Source: Candidatus Omnitrophota bacterium (GTDB lineage: Bacteria; Omnitrophota; Gorgyraeia; Zapsychrales; Fredricksoniimonadaceae). Taken from it: a DNA stretch of 5,791 nt. This document shows positions 5,714 through 5,791 of this stretch, piece by piece (position 1 is the stretch's first letter; each line of letters starts with the position of its first letter). A program made the position numbers and the translations under genes. The stretch covers positions 1 to 5,791 of the forward strand of contig JACPXN010000007.1 of assembly GCA_016196515.1 (NCBI GenBank), given 5' to 3'. The notes below the pieces were generated by a model, which made no database searches, was not told the origin of the DNA, and saw nothing but the letters and a program-made list of their open reading frames with translations.

Positions 5714-5791
5714 ATTTGGTGTGGATCTTCTTTTTGTTGAATTCGTAGAGAATGTCCAGGCCAATGAGGATGAGGCCTAACGCGACCCAGG
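5712..5791 (-). CDS. C-terminal end of a convergent membrane protein, partial
   Basis: On the minus strand, 25 codons enter from the right edge and end at a TAA (TTA at 5712-5714). They encode a hydrophobic run (WVALGLILIGLDILYEF) followed by a lysine-rich tail (NKKKIHTK). That is a transmembrane helix with a positive C-terminus, which would face the cytoplasm under the positive-inside rule. The terminator placed exactly at its stop, and otherwise unexplained sequence to the window edge, support a real gene end. The product cannot be named from this fragment. Confidence 0.6.
   Translation of the reverse strand, partial: WVALGLILIGLDILYEFNKKKIHTK

Overview
The window holds a compact, one-directional bacterial gene block plus the tail of a convergent gene. 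The + strand order is ftsK/spoIIIE-type DNA translocase (5' end outside the window), rodZ-like HTH membrane protein, rimO (ribosomal protein S12 methylthiotransferase), pgsA, pgpA and a Bax inhibitor-1/YccA family membrane protein. A strong intrinsic terminator follows, and then the last 25 codons of a minus-strand gene. The first five genes overlap or abut (32 bp, 0 bp, 4 bp and 25 bp junctions), and only 12 bp separate pgpA from the sixth, so a single transcript is likely. No stretch over 300 bases lacks a gene. I see no tRNA, rRNA, CRISPR array or insertion sequence.

The genes cover chromosome segregation at division (FtsK), cell-shape scaffolding at the membrane (RodZ), ribosome modification (RimO) and two consecutive steps of phosphatidylglycerol synthesis (PgsA makes phosphatidylglycerophosphate, PgpA dephosphorylates it). 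An ftsK-rodZ-rimO-pgsA-pgpA order resembles clusters known from many bacteria, where cinA and recA often follow. Here a BI-1 family gene and a terminator follow instead. Everything here looks like core genome rather than an accessory island.

The less ordinary layer is inside the genes. Three consecutive genes each contain a different dyad-symmetric element, kept in frame and placed where the protein should tolerate it: a 13-bp-arm repeat in the FtsK linker (164-202), an 8-bp-arm GC-rich repeat in the RodZ linker (1978-2000), and a 9-bp-arm repeat in a loop of the RimO TRAM domain (3714-3738). The RimO case looks like a clean insertion of about 12 codons relative to the RimO family. RodZ carries a further repeat-like motif at 2030-2047. 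These look like small interspersed palindromic repeats that have invaded coding sequence, comparable in principle to the in-gene palindromic elements of Rickettsia.

Organism: a moderately GC-rich, Gram-negative-type bacterium. The palindromic elements resemble ones I associate from memory with uncultivated candidate phyla such as Omnitrophota. That assignment is a low-confidence inference that a database search would have to settle.
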